A stretch of 37,880 bases of DNA from Methyloceanibacter sp. (lineage in GTDB: Bacteria; Pseudomonadota; Alphaproteobacteria; Rhizobiales; Methyloligellaceae), in assembly GCA_030064755.1 (NCBI GenBank), contig JASJEH010000028.1, forward strand, positions 1 to 37,880. Direction: 5' to 3'. The notes beneath the pieces are model-generated. The model made no database searches, was not told the DNA's origin, and saw only the letters and a program-made list of their open reading frames with translations. Every line of letters begins with the position of its first letter. The first letter of the stretch is position 1. The translations under genes and the position numbers were made by a program. Shown here piece by piece: positions 19,022-27,751 of this stretch.

Positions 19022-19255
19022 CTAATCGGTATGCGGCGGGAGCTCGCCAATCCTGAGCTTTTCGCGAAGCACATCGATACGCCGCGAGGCCTCGCTGCGG
19101 CTCAAGCCAAGTTCATAGGCACTCGGCTCGCAGACCTCGTCGGCCAGCGTCTTGAGGTCCGCTGCTTGTGCGCCGGTCATCGGCTCCAGACCGTGACCCT
19201 TTCGCGACATATACTGGCTTTCCCGACTGCCAGGTCCCCTTTTCTCCTGTTCCAT
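19022..19255 (-). CDS. DUF3072 domain protein
   Basis: The 77-residue protein carries MTGAQAADLKTLADEVCEP followed by LSRSEASRRIDVLREKL, the two-helix pattern of DUF3072, a short family of unknown function. AAGGA lies upstream of the ATG at 19255. The N-terminal 25 residues are hydrophilic. It is isolated, with no terminator or partner gene seen. Confidence 0.75.
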   Translation of the reverse strand: MEQEKRGPGSRESQYMSRKGHGLEPMTGAQAADLKTLADEVCEPSAYELGLSRSEASRRIDVLREKLRIGELPPHTD

Positions 19256-19701
19256 TGTCTCGTGTCCTTGGCTTTCCCCATTGGATTATGCTTCTTGATT
19301 AGAGTGTTACAATAGGTCCCAAAAAGGGCAAGGATTAGCTCATGCAAACCGATGGTTTGCGCACAGAATCGGACGGCCTAATCTATCGGTGGTCCGCTTC
19401 GGACCTTGCGACGTCTGCAGAATACCAGTCTGCGCAAGCTTGGTAGGGTCGAGCGGGCGCCATGGTGCCTCAACATCGCTAGCCCTCCGCCGCTGCCTGA
19501 TAGACGATGATAAGCCACTGTAATATTTGACAAAAAAGTGGCAGGGCCGTCGACAAATGGCCTTCCAAAGACCGCGCCGCCGCCAGCTTTCCGCCAGCTT
19601 CTTCCATAAATTCCCGTCCTCGCACATCGAGCGCGACGGATTCTGAAACGGCAGCATCGCGCGCTCGCATCCCTCCCAAAACTGAAGGAGACAAGAAACG
19701 C
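19256..19701. other. 446-bp intergenic region
   Basis: No gene is supported here; the open frames on either strand are Arg-rich and lack start signals. It separates the divergent DUF3072 and RlpA-like genes and probably holds both promoters. The part around 19255-19335 is A+T-richer. I see no clear repeat or hairpin. Confidence 0.4.
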
Positions 19702-20061
19702 ATGGTCAAAATGCGCGCTAGACTATTGTTGGTGGGACTTCTAGCGGCGGCCTTCCTGCTGCCGCTCCAAGCCGCGAACGCCGCCCAGGTGGGCAGCGCA
19801 TCGTGGTATGCTCTCCGCTCCATCACTGCGAGCGGTGAGCGCATGAATCCCAATGCCCTAACGGCCGCCCACCGGACACTGCCATTCGGCACCAAAGTAC
19901 GCGTCAAGAACCTCCAAAACGGCCGATCCGTCGTCGTGCGGATCAATGACCGTGGCCCCTTTGTCGGCGGCCGCGTCATCGACGTTTCGAAGGCAGCTGC
20001 AGCCAAACTTGGCATGATCAGCTCTGGTACGGCAAAGGTCAGTGTGACCCGGCTGAACTAG
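19702..20061 (+). CDS. RlpA-like septal-ring lytic transglycosylase family protein
   Basis: The 119-residue product has a signal peptide (cleavage near ANAAQ, about residue 27) and a double-psi beta-barrel domain: [37 protein letters not shown], and [23 protein letters not shown]. The His in AAHRTLPFG and the Asp in NDRGPF are the conserved catalytic pair of RlpA, which cleaves peptidoglycan strands lacking stem peptides. There is no SPOR domain, so it is a minimal form. There is no lipobox either. AAGGAGA lies before the ATG, and a terminator follows at 20104-20137. Confidence 0.9.
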   Translation: MVKMRARLLLVGLLAAAFLLPLQAANAAQVGSASWYALRSITASGERMNPNALTAAHRTLPFGTKVRVKNLQNGRSVVVRINDRGPFVGGRVIDVSKAAAAKLGMISSGTAKVSVTRLN

Positions 20062-20222
20062 TGATCCGATCCGCCTTCTGCCATGAGGAGGCACGGCTTT
20101 GCGAAAGGGATGTCCGGCAGGTCACGGGCATCCCTTTTGTTGTTTGAGTTGTGTGTTTGGCCGCCCAGAAGTTTCTCGACCGTTGCCCAGATGCCATAGG
20201 CAAGGCGTTCAAAAGCCTTCAT
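20058..20222 (-). CDS. Doubtful small ORF, 54 residues, antisense to the RlpA terminator
   Basis: From the ATG at 20222 the frame reads [21 protein letters not shown], a plausible amphipathic or hydrophobic start, then a polar tail ending at TAG 20058. The ribosome site is weak. The frame runs through the terminator stem at 20104-20137 and overlaps the last bases of the RlpA-like gene. It is listed because the N-terminus looks protein-like; it may be chance. Confidence 0.25.
   Translation of the reverse strand: MKAFERLAYGIWATVEKLLGGQTHNSNNKRDARDLPDIPFAKPCLLMAEGGSDH
20104..20137 (+). terminator. Rho-independent terminator of the RlpA-like gene
   Basis: AAAGGGATGTCC pairs with GGGCATCCCTTT (one mismatch) around CGGCAGGTCAC and is followed by TTTTGTTG. 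It lies 43 bases past the stop. Confidence 0.8.
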
Positions 20223-20357
20223 AGTCCAAGTTCCAATGGTTTATCGAGGACATTGGTCTTCGATCTTGCGTGCAAGTAGCACCCGAACCACATACAGTGA
20301 CTAAACAAGTGAGGGGCCGACTCGGCCCGTCCGCCCGCCTGACTGGAGGCTACTCAA

Positions 20358-20657
20358 ATGCTCACGCACACGGCGCTCTTCAGGACGCTTCCCCTCGCCG
20401 CTCTAATTGTCGCGGCGTCGTTCTGCCTTTCCATCGAAACGGCCGACGCTCAAAATGGCGCCCGCAGCGAGCGCTCCGGGGGTATCTTGAAGAGGCCTCA
20501 TCGCGGGCCGGCCATTGGCGGTACGTCCTGGACTCTGAGTGATGTCTGGGGTGTCCCCGAAATGCCCGAGCAGCCAATTGAAGCTCCTGGCTTCGACTTT
20601 GGAGCGGGTGGGTTTGAACTCAATGGGCCACCCAACCAGTCGCCGTACCCCAACTAA
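20358..20657 (+). CDS. Small secreted hypothetical protein
   Basis: The 99-residue product has a signal peptide (hydrophobic core LPLAALIVAASFCLSI, cleavage near ADAQ at residue 31). The mature part of about 68 residues is rich in Gly and Pro (GGILKRPHRGPAIGG; GFDFGAGGFELNGPPNQSPYPN) and looks largely unstructured. TGGAGG lies before the ATG. No family is recognised. Confidence 0.65.
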   Translation: MLTHTALFRTLPLAALIVAASFCLSIETADAQNGARSERSGGILKRPHRGPAIGGTSWTLSDVWGVPEMPEQPIEAPGFDFGAGGFELNGPPNQSPYPN

Positions 20658-20875
20658 ACGCTTCATCTGTATTGCCGATGACCTCATTGGGGTCTTGCGC
20701 ATGACTAGCAGACACAACTAGAGTGAGGCGCTTTATTGGGCAGACTGCGAACCAGGGTTGAGGCTGGCCGCGCACGCTCCTTGGGAAGTGACGTGGTTTC
20801 TTTTCCCGTTTCCTAGGCTTGCCTTTAATTTCCGCGCGCGCGCGGGGCCTTATTGGAGGGGGAAAGGAGCTTCCC

Positions 20876-21091
20876 ATGCGTCAGACCGGTACGGTCAAGT
20901 TCTTTAATCACACGCGAGGCTTCGGCTTTATTACGCCGGACGATGGCGGGAAAGATGTATTCTTGCATATTTCTTCCCTGCAGCGGTCCGGTCTGCCAGC
21001 GCTCGACGAAGGGGCACGCGTCTCGTTCGAGACGGAGCCGGACCGCCGGGGCAAAGGGCCCCAGGCCATCAATGTCCAGCTCGGAGAATAG
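20876..21091 (+). CDS. Cold-shock domain protein (CspA family)
   Basis: The 71-residue product is a single cold-shock domain: TGTVKFFN at the start, RNP1 RGFGFI (14-19), RNP2 DVFLHIS (27-33), and GARVSFETEPDRRGKGPQAINV at the end. It binds single-stranded RNA and DNA and acts as an RNA chaperone. ATG 20876 follows a very strong purine tract (GGAGGGGGAAAGGAG). The leader (20658-20875) contains the alternating run CCGCGCGCGCGCGG at 20832-20845. A structured terminator follows. Confidence 0.93.
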   Translation: MRQTGTVKFFNHTRGFGFITPDDGGKDVFLHISSLQRSGLPALDEGARVSFETEPDRRGKGPQAINVQLGE

Positions 21092-21115
21092 AGTCCCAAT
21101 CAGCTGAACATGTTG

Positions 21116-21167
21116 ACCCGCCGCGACCGTGGCGTCATGGGACGCCAACGTCGCCGGCGGGTTTTTT
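21116..21167 (+). terminator. Branched terminator of the cold-shock gene
   Basis: ACCCGCCG at 21116 pairs with the CGGCGGGT region near 21155, ahead of a run of six T. A perfect inner stem, TGGCGTC/GACGCCA, lies at 21130-21147. The position, 25 bases past the stop, fits termination. Confidence 0.8.
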
Positions 21168-21230
21168 GCTAGCCAACCCAGTCCACACAAGCACTTCCCG
21201 ACATAAGCACTTTTAAAGACAGGCGGCTCG

Positions 21231-22679
21231 ATGACAGTGCAGAACAACGGCACCGCTCAAGGCGGGGTAGAGCTCGCTCCCGACGACGCCCTGGACATGT
21301 TGACGAAGGCCAGCTCTGTCGCACTCGAACGCCTTACCGACTTCTTAGCCATCCCAAGCATTTCCACCGATCCTGCCTATCACGAGGCTTGTCTGGACGC
21401 GGCCCGTTGGTCCGCCGAGACATTGAGAAACATCGGCTTTGAAGCAACTGTTGAGCCAACGGACGGCAAACCAATGGTGGTGGCCCGCTGGCGTGCTGCG
21501 AATGGCGGACGACCCCGCCCCCACGTGCTCTTCTATGGGCACTATGACGTTCAGCCGCCTGATCCGCTGGAGGCGTGGTCGGCCCCGCCGTTTGAGGCGC
21601 AAATCGTCGAACACCCGACCCACGGCAAAGTCATCGTCGCGCGCGGTGCCTCTGACGATAAGGGCCAGGTCATGACCTTCATCGAGGCGTGCCGCGCGTG
21701 GATAGACTCAACCGGTACGCTTCCGGTCGATGTAACCATCCTCCTGGAGGGCGAGGAGGAGTCGGGCAGCCCCAGCCTTGAGCCCTTTCTTCAGGCTCAC
21801 GGCGACAACCTCAAGGCCGACATTGCTCTCGTATGCGACACCAGCCAGTGGGACGCCGAAACCCCGGCCATCACAGCTTTCTTGCGCGGCTTGGCCTTTT
21901 CGGAACTCACACTCAAGGGACCGTCGCGCGACCTGCATTCGGGCATTTACGGCGGCCCCGCTCAAAATCCCATTCGGGCTCTGGGCGAACTGATTGCGGG
22001 CCTCCACGATGACACGGGGCGGATCACGATACCCGGCTTCTACGATGATGTAGCGGAGCCCTCCAACGAGCAACGCGAGGCATGGCGTGCCCTAAACTTC
22101 GACGGCGCTGGTTTTCTCGGCGAGGTTGGCTTGAGCGTCCCGGCGGGAGAAACGGATCGCAGCATTGTCGAGCAGCTCTGGAGCCGGCCGACGATTGAGG
22201 TCAACGGCATCATCGGCGGCTATACGGGACCGGGTACCAAGACGGTCATTCCTGCCGAAGCGTCTGCGAAGTTCTCATTTCGGCTGGTCCCTCGCCAAGA
22301 TCCCGGCAAAGTTATCGAAGGCCTCCATCGATACGTTGCCGAACGCCTGCCTGCGGACGTCACTGCAAGTTTCCAAGGTGAAGGTGGATCCCCCGCTGTC
22401 GGTTTCGACACGAACGCGCCAGCCTTTCGGGCAACGGCGCGCGCACTTGAAGCAGAGTGGGGCAAGCCGCCCGTAATCGTAGGCTGCGGCGCCTCAATTC
22501 CGATTGTCGAAGCATTCCGTACACGACTCGGTATGGACGCGCTCTTGGTCGGCTTTGCCTTGGAAGACGATGCAATCCACTCACCGAACGAGAAGTACAA
22601 TCTCTCAAGTTTCGAAAGGGGCGCGCGTAGCTGGGTCCGAATCCTGTCGGCGCTAGGAGGAAGCAGTGCCGAGGCTTAA
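21231..22679 (+). CDS. M20 family metallopeptidase (dipeptidase)
   Basis: The 482-residue protein shows the M20 di-zinc motifs: GHYDVQP (His104, Asp106), GASDDKGQ (bridging Asp142 region), EGEEESGS (general base and metal Glu175/Glu176), and an additional His in LHSGIYGG of the dimerisation domain. It resembles the carnosinase/CNDP-like dipeptidase branch, with the DDKG and EGEEESGS wording, and lacks a signal peptide. It likely hydrolyses dipeptides in the cytoplasm; exact substrates are unknown. The ribosome site is weak. The last 14 bases overlap the RNase T2 gene, suggesting translational coupling. Confidence 0.92.
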   Translation: MTVQNNGTAQGGVELAPDDALDMLTKASSVALERLTDFLAIPSISTDPAYHEACLDAARWSAETLRNIGFEATVEPTDGKPMVVARWRAANGGRPRPHVLFYGHYDVQPPDPLEAWSAPPFEAQIVEHPTHGKVIVARGASDDKGQVMTFIEACRAWIDSTGTLPVDVTILLEGEEESGSPSLEPFLQAHGDNLKADIALVCDTSQWDAETPAITAFLRGLAFSELTLKGPSRDLHSGIYGGPAQNPIRALGELIAGLHDDTGRITIPGFYDDVAEPSNEQREAWRALNFDGAGFLGEVGLSVPAGETDRSIVEQLWSRPTIEVNGIIGGYTGPGTKTVIPAEASAKFSFRLVPRQDPGKVIEGLHRYVAERLPADVTASFQGEGGSPAVGFDTNAPAFRATARALEAEWGKPPVIVGCGASIPIVEAFRTRLGMDALLVGFALEDDAIHSPNEKYNLSSFERGARSWVRILSALGGSSAEA

Positions 22680-23367
22680 GGCCTACGGGCTTGCGACCGT
22701 TTTGGTTGGCTCGCTCCTCCTCGGTTTGCACGCGGTGGCCCATGACGACGGACGGCCACAAGCCTACAAGCAGGCAGAACCTGGTGACTTCGACTACTAC
22801 ACACTTGTTTTGAGCTGGTCTCCAACCCACTGCCTTACCGAAGGGCAACGGCGCGGAGATGCGCAATGCAAGACCGATGGCGACCAGGACTTCATCCTGC
22901 ACGGGCTGTGGCCGCAGTACGATGTCGGTTGGCCGGAGGATTGCTACCGCGGCAAGCGCCCCTGGATTCCGTCGGATGTGATCCGAGAGATGGAGAGCAT
23001 CATGCCGGACAAGGGCGTCATCATTCACGAGTATAGGGCACACGGAACCTGTTCCGGCCTGTCGCCCGCCGCCTATTTCGCAGCGGCGCGAAAAGCTTAC
23101 GATCAGATTGCCATCCCGCACACACTCGACGATCCAAAGGTGCAGCGTTTCCTATCGCCGGAGAAAGTCGAGCGCGAGTTCATGGCCGCCAACAAATGGC
23201 TTCGCCCCGACATGATCGCGGTGACGTGCCGGCGCGGCAATCTCTTCGATGTGCGCATTTGCTACACGAAGGACCTGGCGCCGCGCGCCTGCGGCAAGAA
23301 CAGCAATCAAAAGCGCCTTTGCCCACTCAGCCGCATCACCGTGCCGGTGTCTAGAAGCGATAGATGA
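22666..23367 (+). CDS. Ribonuclease T2 family protein
   Basis: The 233-residue protein starts at GTG 22666 behind AGGAGGAAGCA, inside the end of the peptidase gene. It has a signal peptide (cleavage near AVAHD). It carries CAS1 FILHGLWPQ (His79) and CAS2 [11 protein letters not shown] (Glu122, His126), plus several Cys for disulfides. RNase T2 enzymes cut RNA to 3'-nucleotides through a cyclic intermediate in the periplasm or outside the cell. The Lys next to the CAS2 His in fungal enzymes is Ala here, so activity might be altered. Its 3' end overlaps the convergent outer-membrane gene by 17 bases. Confidence 0.9.
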   Translation: MPRLKAYGLATVLVGSLLLGLHAVAHDDGRPQAYKQAEPGDFDYYTLVLSWSPTHCLTEGQRRGDAQCKTDGDQDFILHGLWPQYDVGWPEDCYRGKRPWIPSDVIREMESIMPDKGVIIHEYRAHGTCSGLSPAAYFAAARKAYDQIAIPHTLDDPKVQRFLSPEKVEREFMAANKWLRPDMIAVTCRRGNLFDVRICYTKDLAPRACGKNSNQKRLCPLSRITVPVSRSDR

Positions 23368-24037
23368 CTGAGCCGCGGAACGAGTTAGAATCCGGATCGA
23401 AGGTCTGCCTGTTGCCGCCCTGGAAGTTGACCGTCTCCTCTCCGAAATCCGTAAACTGATAATCGAAGCGCAAGCTCCAGTCCTTTTCGAAGGCGTACTC
23501 GGCGCCGCCGCCGATACTCCAGCCGGTAAAGTCGGTCTCGCGGAAGCCGCCTCCGGGGCCGTTCATGTAAATGTCCGAGCTCGCCCAAGCGCCACCGAAC
23601 GTGCCGAATAGCAATAGATTGTTCGTGAACGCATATCCGAGCCGCATGCGCAAATCTGCGAGATTGTCGAAACCGACCTTGACGCCATTGACGCCGCTAT
23701 TGACGCTGCCGCTGCCATCAATGTCGGCGCCCATGTAGTCAGCCTCAAGGCCAATCACAAACGGCCCATGCTGCCAGCTGAAGCCACCGATCACACCGCC
23801 AATGAAGCCGTCGGAATCGAAGGAGCCTGGCGACGTGCTGTAATTGACAGTGGAACCGCCAACCGTGGCGCCAAGCCACCAACCCTCGAACGTGGCGTCA
23901 GATTGCATGACGTCCGAACCGAAATATGAGCCACCGTCATACAGTCCGTAGTCCTGCGCAGCTGCAGGACCGGAGGCCACAGCACAGAAGCCAAAGGCCG
24001 CAGAGAAGGCGATCGCCCGGTGAAGTCCCGTACGCAT
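23351..24037 (-). CDS. Outer-membrane beta-barrel protein (Omp25/porin-like)
   Basis: The 228-residue product has a signal peptide (cleavage near AAAQ, residue 28) and alternating amphipathic strands typical of an 8-stranded barrel. Features include GWWLGATVGGSTVNY, FIGGVIGGFSWQHGPFVIGLEADYMGAD, LADLRMRLGYAFTNNLLLFGTFGGAWAS, and a last strand FRGSVIYRF with the terminal Phe recognised by BamA. This is the pattern of Omp25/Omp31 and OmpA-type barrels of Rhizobiales. GAGGGAG lies before the ATG. Confidence 0.88.
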   Translation of the reverse strand: MRTGLHRAIAFSAAFGFCAVASGPAAAQDYGLYDGGSYFGSDVMQSDATFEGWWLGATVGGSTVNYSTSPGSFDSDGFIGGVIGGFSWQHGPFVIGLEADYMGADIDGSGSVNSGVNGVKVGFDNLADLRMRLGYAFTNNLLLFGTFGGAWASSDIYMNGPGGGFRETDFTGWSIGGGAEYAFEKDWSLRFDYQFTDFGEETVNFQGGNRQTFDPDSNSFRGSVIYRF

Positions 24038-24382
24038 AAGTCACTCCCTCAATGGATCGAGAGCCTGTTTCGTCCCTAGTCCCGTAACGAAACCCGGCGC
24101 TCACCCCCCGAAGGATAGAGCCCGCCCCTAAACGTCTCTTAACGATGAAGGGGGGCAAAACTCTGTATGGTTAGTGGCGGGTTAAAGGCACGGCTGCGGC
24201 GGCAGCGGGCGGCTTAGAGACGTTCCCACTGTGCGAGGATCCGGCCGCCATGGTCATTGTGAGTGCAAGAGCTCCGGTGCCCTTGTTGGCTCGGATTACC
24301 CCTTCTGCGGGACTGATAGCGCTGCAAAGACGCGGTATGGTGTGGTCGTGTTGTGAGAACATGACTGGGGTCGTGGAGCGCT
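24038..24382. other. 345-bp intergenic region
   Basis: It lies between the divergent outer-membrane gene and the hypothetical gene at 24383. Short frames here lack coding character. No strong hairpin or repeat was noted. Confidence 0.4.
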
Positions 24383-24940
24383 GTGAACAAGACCGGACTA
24401 AGGAAGATGAAGGATCGTTTTCTGGAGTGGCAGTGCCAATTGAGGAAAACGGCCATGCGGGAGCAGGGTGGACGGCCTACCAGTGGTATGTGCCCGCGAC
24501 TACTAAGTAGCTCGGGCCAAGAGCAACTTGCCGCACTCACCGTCTTGCTGTCGCCAGAAGAGCCCGAGGAGAGCACTGCTTTCTTCCGTTTTCAGGTGCA
24601 AAAGTCGGCAGACCCGCGTGAGACATATCAGAAGGCGCTGCGCTTTCTTCAGTCGGAGTACTATCGAGACTCAACTGACTTCAGCGATCGACTACTGGCC
24701 GTAATGCCACCGGACGCGCCGATTGCCATTGCGCTCATAAACGCCGGCCGGTGCATCCTCGACTTTTCTCAAGGACGCCACAGCTTTCGCATCCCATGCA
24801 AAGTCAAAACCGTGAAGGAAAGCAACGCGAACCACGCGGCGGCGATCTGGCACAACCGCGTGTTCAATCCCGCGCTGCCGGACGGCATGAAAGTGATCGC
24901 CTTCAAGCCGGATTGGAAGTTGGCAGAAACGAACTTCTGA
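24383..24940 (+). CDS. Conserved-looking hypothetical protein
   Basis: The 185-residue soluble protein is not assigned. It begins with a basic helix (MKDRFLEWQCQLRKTAMREQGGRPTSGM), a style I recall from uncharacterised Rhizobiales proteins. A central part, ADPRETYQKALRFLQSEYYRDSTDFSDRLLAVM, leads into the hydrophobic AIALINAGRCILDFSQGRHSFRIPCKV. The GTG at 24383 has GGAG upstream. An ATG at 24407 fits the recalled family start better, but AAGGA is too close to it. No signal peptide or membrane span is seen. Confidence 0.65.
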   Translation: MNKTGLRKMKDRFLEWQCQLRKTAMREQGGRPTSGMCPRLLSSSGQEQLAALTVLLSPEEPEESTAFFRFQVQKSADPRETYQKALRFLQSEYYRDSTDFSDRLLAVMPPDAPIAIALINAGRCILDFSQGRHSFRIPCKVKTVKESNANHAAAIWHNRVFNPALPDGMKVIAFKPDWKLAETNF

Positions 24941-25014
24941 GTGACGACTCCTATACGGGGAACAAGAGTCTTTTGCTGCGGTCGCGCGGGGTCGGCACAA
25001 CCCTTTCGCCAATA

Positions 25015-25046
25015 AGAAGGGCGCCCCGAAAACGGCACGCCCTTCT
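25015..25046 (-). terminator. Terminator at the end of the amt operon
   Basis: AGAAGGGCG pairs with CGCCCTTCT around a 14-base loop. Read on the minus strand the stem ends in TTCTTATT. It lies 26 bases past the stop of the 70-residue membrane protein and marks the end of the minus-strand block. Confidence 0.75.
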
Positions 25047-25071
25047 CCATTCAGTCTGCTAAGCGCGAAGC

Positions 25072-25284
25072 CTAGAGCGAGTGATCGTCTAGAGCCTTTT
25101 TGATCGACTCCTTACTGCCGTACTCCTCCACGTCCTTTTGGAACTCCTCCTTCTCCTCACGGAGTTGGATAACGTGCCAAAGGATCCAGGCTACGACACC
25201 AGCAATGACCATGATCAATTCGGCGCCTTGCCACGGATAGATCGCTTTCACGTTGGCAAGATCGACTGCCCAACTAGTAAGCAT
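25072..25284 (-). CDS. Small single-span membrane protein downstream of amt
   Basis: The 70-residue protein has one membrane helix (about 20-41, AELIMVIAGVVAWILWHVIQL) and then a highly charged tail (REEKEEFQKDVEEYGSKESIKKALDDH) likely in the cytoplasm. GAGGAGA lies before the ATG. Its start is 33 bases past the stop of the ammonium transporter on the same strand, with a terminator after it, so the pair is almost surely one transcript. No family is recognised. Position suggests a small partner or regulator of the transporter (inference). Confidence 0.75.
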   Translation of the reverse strand: MLTSWAVDLANVKAIYPWQGAELIMVIAGVVAWILWHVIQLREEKEEFQKDVEEYGSKESIKKALDDHSL

Positions 25285-25317
25285 TGTGGTTCTCCTCTTT
25301 CTGTCTTGCCAAGGCCA

Positions 25318-26670
25318 TCACACGAGCGCCTTTTCGGCGTCGCGAACGTCCTGCCGTGCTTGCTCTTCATCAGCCAGGGACTTGAAGTCCAGGCCCATCA
25401 GCTCAACTTCGCGTGGGATCCGAAGGAGTCCCATCCCGTTTAGGATCTTGGCGACGATCCAGGCGGGAAGGAAGCCGAGAACGAAGAACATGATGATCGC
25501 GCCGATCGTGTTCCCGAGCGGGTTGATCGCAGCATAGCCTTCATAAGGCGAGGACGGGTAACCCCAGAGCATAAAGCCTGCGATCACCAGACCTGCAAAG
25601 CCGGCATAGCCGTGAACGGCTACCGCGCCGACAGCATCGTCGATCTTGAACGTCCGCTCGACCCAGTAGTGCATCTTGTACGCGATGAACGTACCGATGC
25701 CTGCGATGAACATCGCCTGGATCGGGTGGTACAGATCGTTGCCTGCCGAGGCCGTAATGATGCCCGCAAGACCTCCAGAGTAAGTCCAGAACGGATTGCC
25801 GTTGGAGATGAGATACGCCACCAACAAGCCGCCTGACAGAGACATCAGGAAGTTGAACGTGATCGCACCAAGTGTTGTCGGTGTCAGATAGATCGTCGTC
25901 GCCGTCCAGGTCTCACCGGTAATCAGACCACCAATCCCTTCCGGCGAAATGATCGGCACGTTGCACGCGGCATAGAAGCCCCAAAAGCCCGTGTAGATCA
26001 GGAAGAGACCCACCGTCACCAGCCAAGGATTATGCGGCACGAAGTCCCGCGCAGTGCCGTCCGCCCGGAAGCGTCCCAGCCGCGGCCCAAGGACCACGAG
26101 AACGCCGAGAGCTGTGCCGCCGGCAATGCCATGGATAACGCCGGAGGCGTAGGCATCGTGATAGCCGAGGAGCTTGACCATCCAGCCATTGGCGCTCCAA
26201 CCCCAAGCCGCATCGATGATCCACGTCACCGAGCCGATCATGACCGCGATGATCCAGAATGCACCGGACCTGATCCGCTCGATCACCGAACCGGATACGA
26301 TCGACGCCGCCGTCCATGAGAACAAGAGGAACGCCGCCCAGAAGACACCGGTTATTCGGTCGGAAAGATCCGTACCCATATTCGGGGATGTCGGAGCATT
26401 TGCGGCCGCAGCCTCAAGCTCCAATCCACCGGTAATGAACGGCCCGTTGGGGAACGCCCAATAGATCCACCAGCCAAAGAAGAAGAACGTGATGGTGACC
26501 AACGGGATCAACATCGTGTTCTTCATGAGTGTGTGTAGGTGATTGCGACGCCGGCTCACGCCGACCTCGTACATACAGAAGCCAACGTGGATCAGAAACA
26601 TGAAGACAACCGTCACCCAGTAATAAAACTCGGTGAAGACGGTTGTCAGCGCGTCTAAGTTGTTGCCCAT
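25318..26670 (-). CDS. amt: Amt-family ammonium (or methylammonium) transporter
   Basis: The 450-residue protein has 11 membrane segments, the Amt/Rh fold, and the twin pore histidines: His180 in ASGVIHGIAGG and His353 in AVAVHGYAGFAG. The Asp before the first (Asp172) is also present. The protein conducts NH4+ or CH3NH3+ into the cell. The long loop near residues 80-100 and the C-terminal tail (DFKSLADEEQARQDVRDAEKALV) differ from E. coli AmtB. A glnK-type gene, the usual partner, is missing; a 70-residue membrane gene follows instead. AGGGGGG precedes the ATG. Sitting after the glutamine-synthetase/glutamate-synthase-like genes, it likely feeds them. Confidence 0.93.
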   Translation of the reverse strand: MGNNLDALTTVFTEFYYWVTVVFMFLIHVGFCMYEVGVSRRRNHLHTLMKNTMLIPLVTITFFFFGWWIYWAFPNGPFITGGLELEAAAANAPTSPNMGTDLSDRITGVFWAAFLLFSWTAASIVSGSVIERIRSGAFWIIAVMIGSVTWIIDAAWGWSANGWMVKLLGYHDAYASGVIHGIAGGTALGVLVVLGPRLGRFRADGTARDFVPHNPWLVTVGLFLIYTGFWGFYAACNVPIISPEGIGGLITGETWTATTIYLTPTTLGAITFNFLMSLSGGLLVAYLISNGNPFWTYSGGLAGIITASAGNDLYHPIQAMFIAGIGTFIAYKMHYWVERTFKIDDAVGAVAVHGYAGFAGLVIAGFMLWGYPSSPYEGYAAINPLGNTIGAIIMFFVLGFLPAWIVAKILNGMGLLRIPREVELMGLDFKSLADEEQARQDVRDAEKALV

Positions 26671-26737
26671 AGATGTAACCCCCCTAGGGTTATAGAGGCG
26701 GGACTTCTATTAGATCTATGTCCCTTTGCCTTGTTGA

Positions 26738-27187
26738 TTAGATTTGGTTTGCGTCTACGTCTTCGCTCACGCACCTCCTTCGCAAATCGCCGGTTGGTCT
26801 TTCGCCAATACTCGGTTCGACCGCCGACTGACCTACAATGCTAGGCGGCGCTCGCGTGTCCGTCAATCTTGTGCAAAAATTTTTACTGTAAGGAAATAGC
26901 GGCGCGTTTTCGCGCTCACCCCATGCGGGAGAGGCCTCCAGAGCAGAACCGCAGGTTTTCCTATGAGGAAAGACCTCGGGTCGTTGCCTAGCCGACAGAG
27001 CAGACTGCAAATATGGAAGCCACTTGAAGTAAGGAAACCACTTGGGTCCGAGGAAAAGGCCACGAACGACAGCCGTGCGCCTGGGCAACACATGCGCCCC
27101 ACTTCGCCCGTCCTTGCGACCCACGCCAATGCATAGGGCCTTGATCTCGCCGGCCTCGAAACGGGGGCCGTACGACATGCTGGTCAT
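26738..27187 (-). CDS. Doubtful ORF between the 132-residue gene and amt
   Basis: AGGAGGAG, a near-perfect ribosome site, precedes ATG 27187, and the first residues (MTSMSYGPRFEAGEIKALCIGVG) look protein-like. The rest of the 149-residue frame is Arg/Pro/Cys-rich and poor in family features. It includes an 18-bp duplication encoding KWFPYF/KWLPYL (27015-27026 and 27033-27044). It may be a short real peptide with a frameshifted end, a decayed gene, or chance. The 674-bp gap 26671-27344 holds nothing else I recognise. Confidence 0.35.
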   Translation of the reverse strand: MTSMSYGPRFEAGEIKALCIGVGRKDGRSGAHVLPRRTAVVRGLFLGPKWFPYFKWLPYLQSALSARQRPEVFPHRKTCGSALEASPAWGERENAPLFPYSKNFCTRLTDTRAPPSIVGQSAVEPSIGERPTGDLRRRCVSEDVDANQI

Positions 27188-27344
27188 TTGTCTCCTCCTG
27201 CTAGGGCGAGAACTCGCCCGCCCTAGGAGATGCCCAGCTTCTCTTGGCCGGTGCATCTCAGATCTGTGGTCGGTTTGCTACCAGTCTTGTGTCGGTCTCC
27301 TCATAGTCGGCTTCATGCGCAAGGTCTGATCCTGCGCGCGGCAG

Positions 27345-27743
27345 TCAGAACTTACGGTACGCCTTGTTCAAGTCGTTCAGCGGATGCCTGGGCGAAGTCT
27401 GAAACCGGATCAGCAGCTCCCGGGCGATCATGTCACGGTCCTGCTGGTTGTCCGGCAAGTCCATCGACTTCGGAATCCGAACCCAGCCGTTAATGTTGCG
27501 ATCGAAAATCGCAGGCTGACCTTCTTCGTACCCCATGTGAACGTCCTCCAACCAATTGAGGTCATCCCAACCCATGAACTCCATGTACTCCTTAAGGAAC
27601 GGCGTGAGCCGATCATAGTCGGGCAGCAGATTCACGTCGTAGCGGTAACCGATATGCTGACCGATTACCTTCTCGCGCTCGGTATCGAGACCGGCCGAGT
27701 CCTTCAGGTATTTGTCGACGTCGGCTTGAGATTTCTTGGGCAT
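27345..27743 (-). CDS. Unrecognised 132-residue protein in the mgs/gln operon
   Basis: The soluble, acidic protein starts at ATG 27743, eight bases past the mgsC stop, with GAGGAAG upstream; a GTG at 27755 would overlap mgsC. It has no signal peptide, membrane span or Cys cluster. Notable parts are KYLKDSAGLDTEREKVIGQHIGYRYDVNLLPDYDRLTPFLKEYMEFMGWDDLNWLEDVHMGYEEG and a C-terminal RFQTSPRHPLNDLNKAYRKF. The tight spacing says it is co-expressed with MgsABC and may assemble with or regulate them (inference). I do not recognise a family. Confidence 0.75.
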   Translation of the reverse strand: MPKKSQADVDKYLKDSAGLDTEREKVIGQHIGYRYDVNLLPDYDRLTPFLKEYMEFMGWDDLNWLEDVHMGYEEGQPAIFDRNINGWVRIPKSMDLPDNQQDRDMIARELLIRFQTSPRHPLNDLNKAYRKF

Positions 27744-27751
27744 CGTCTTCC

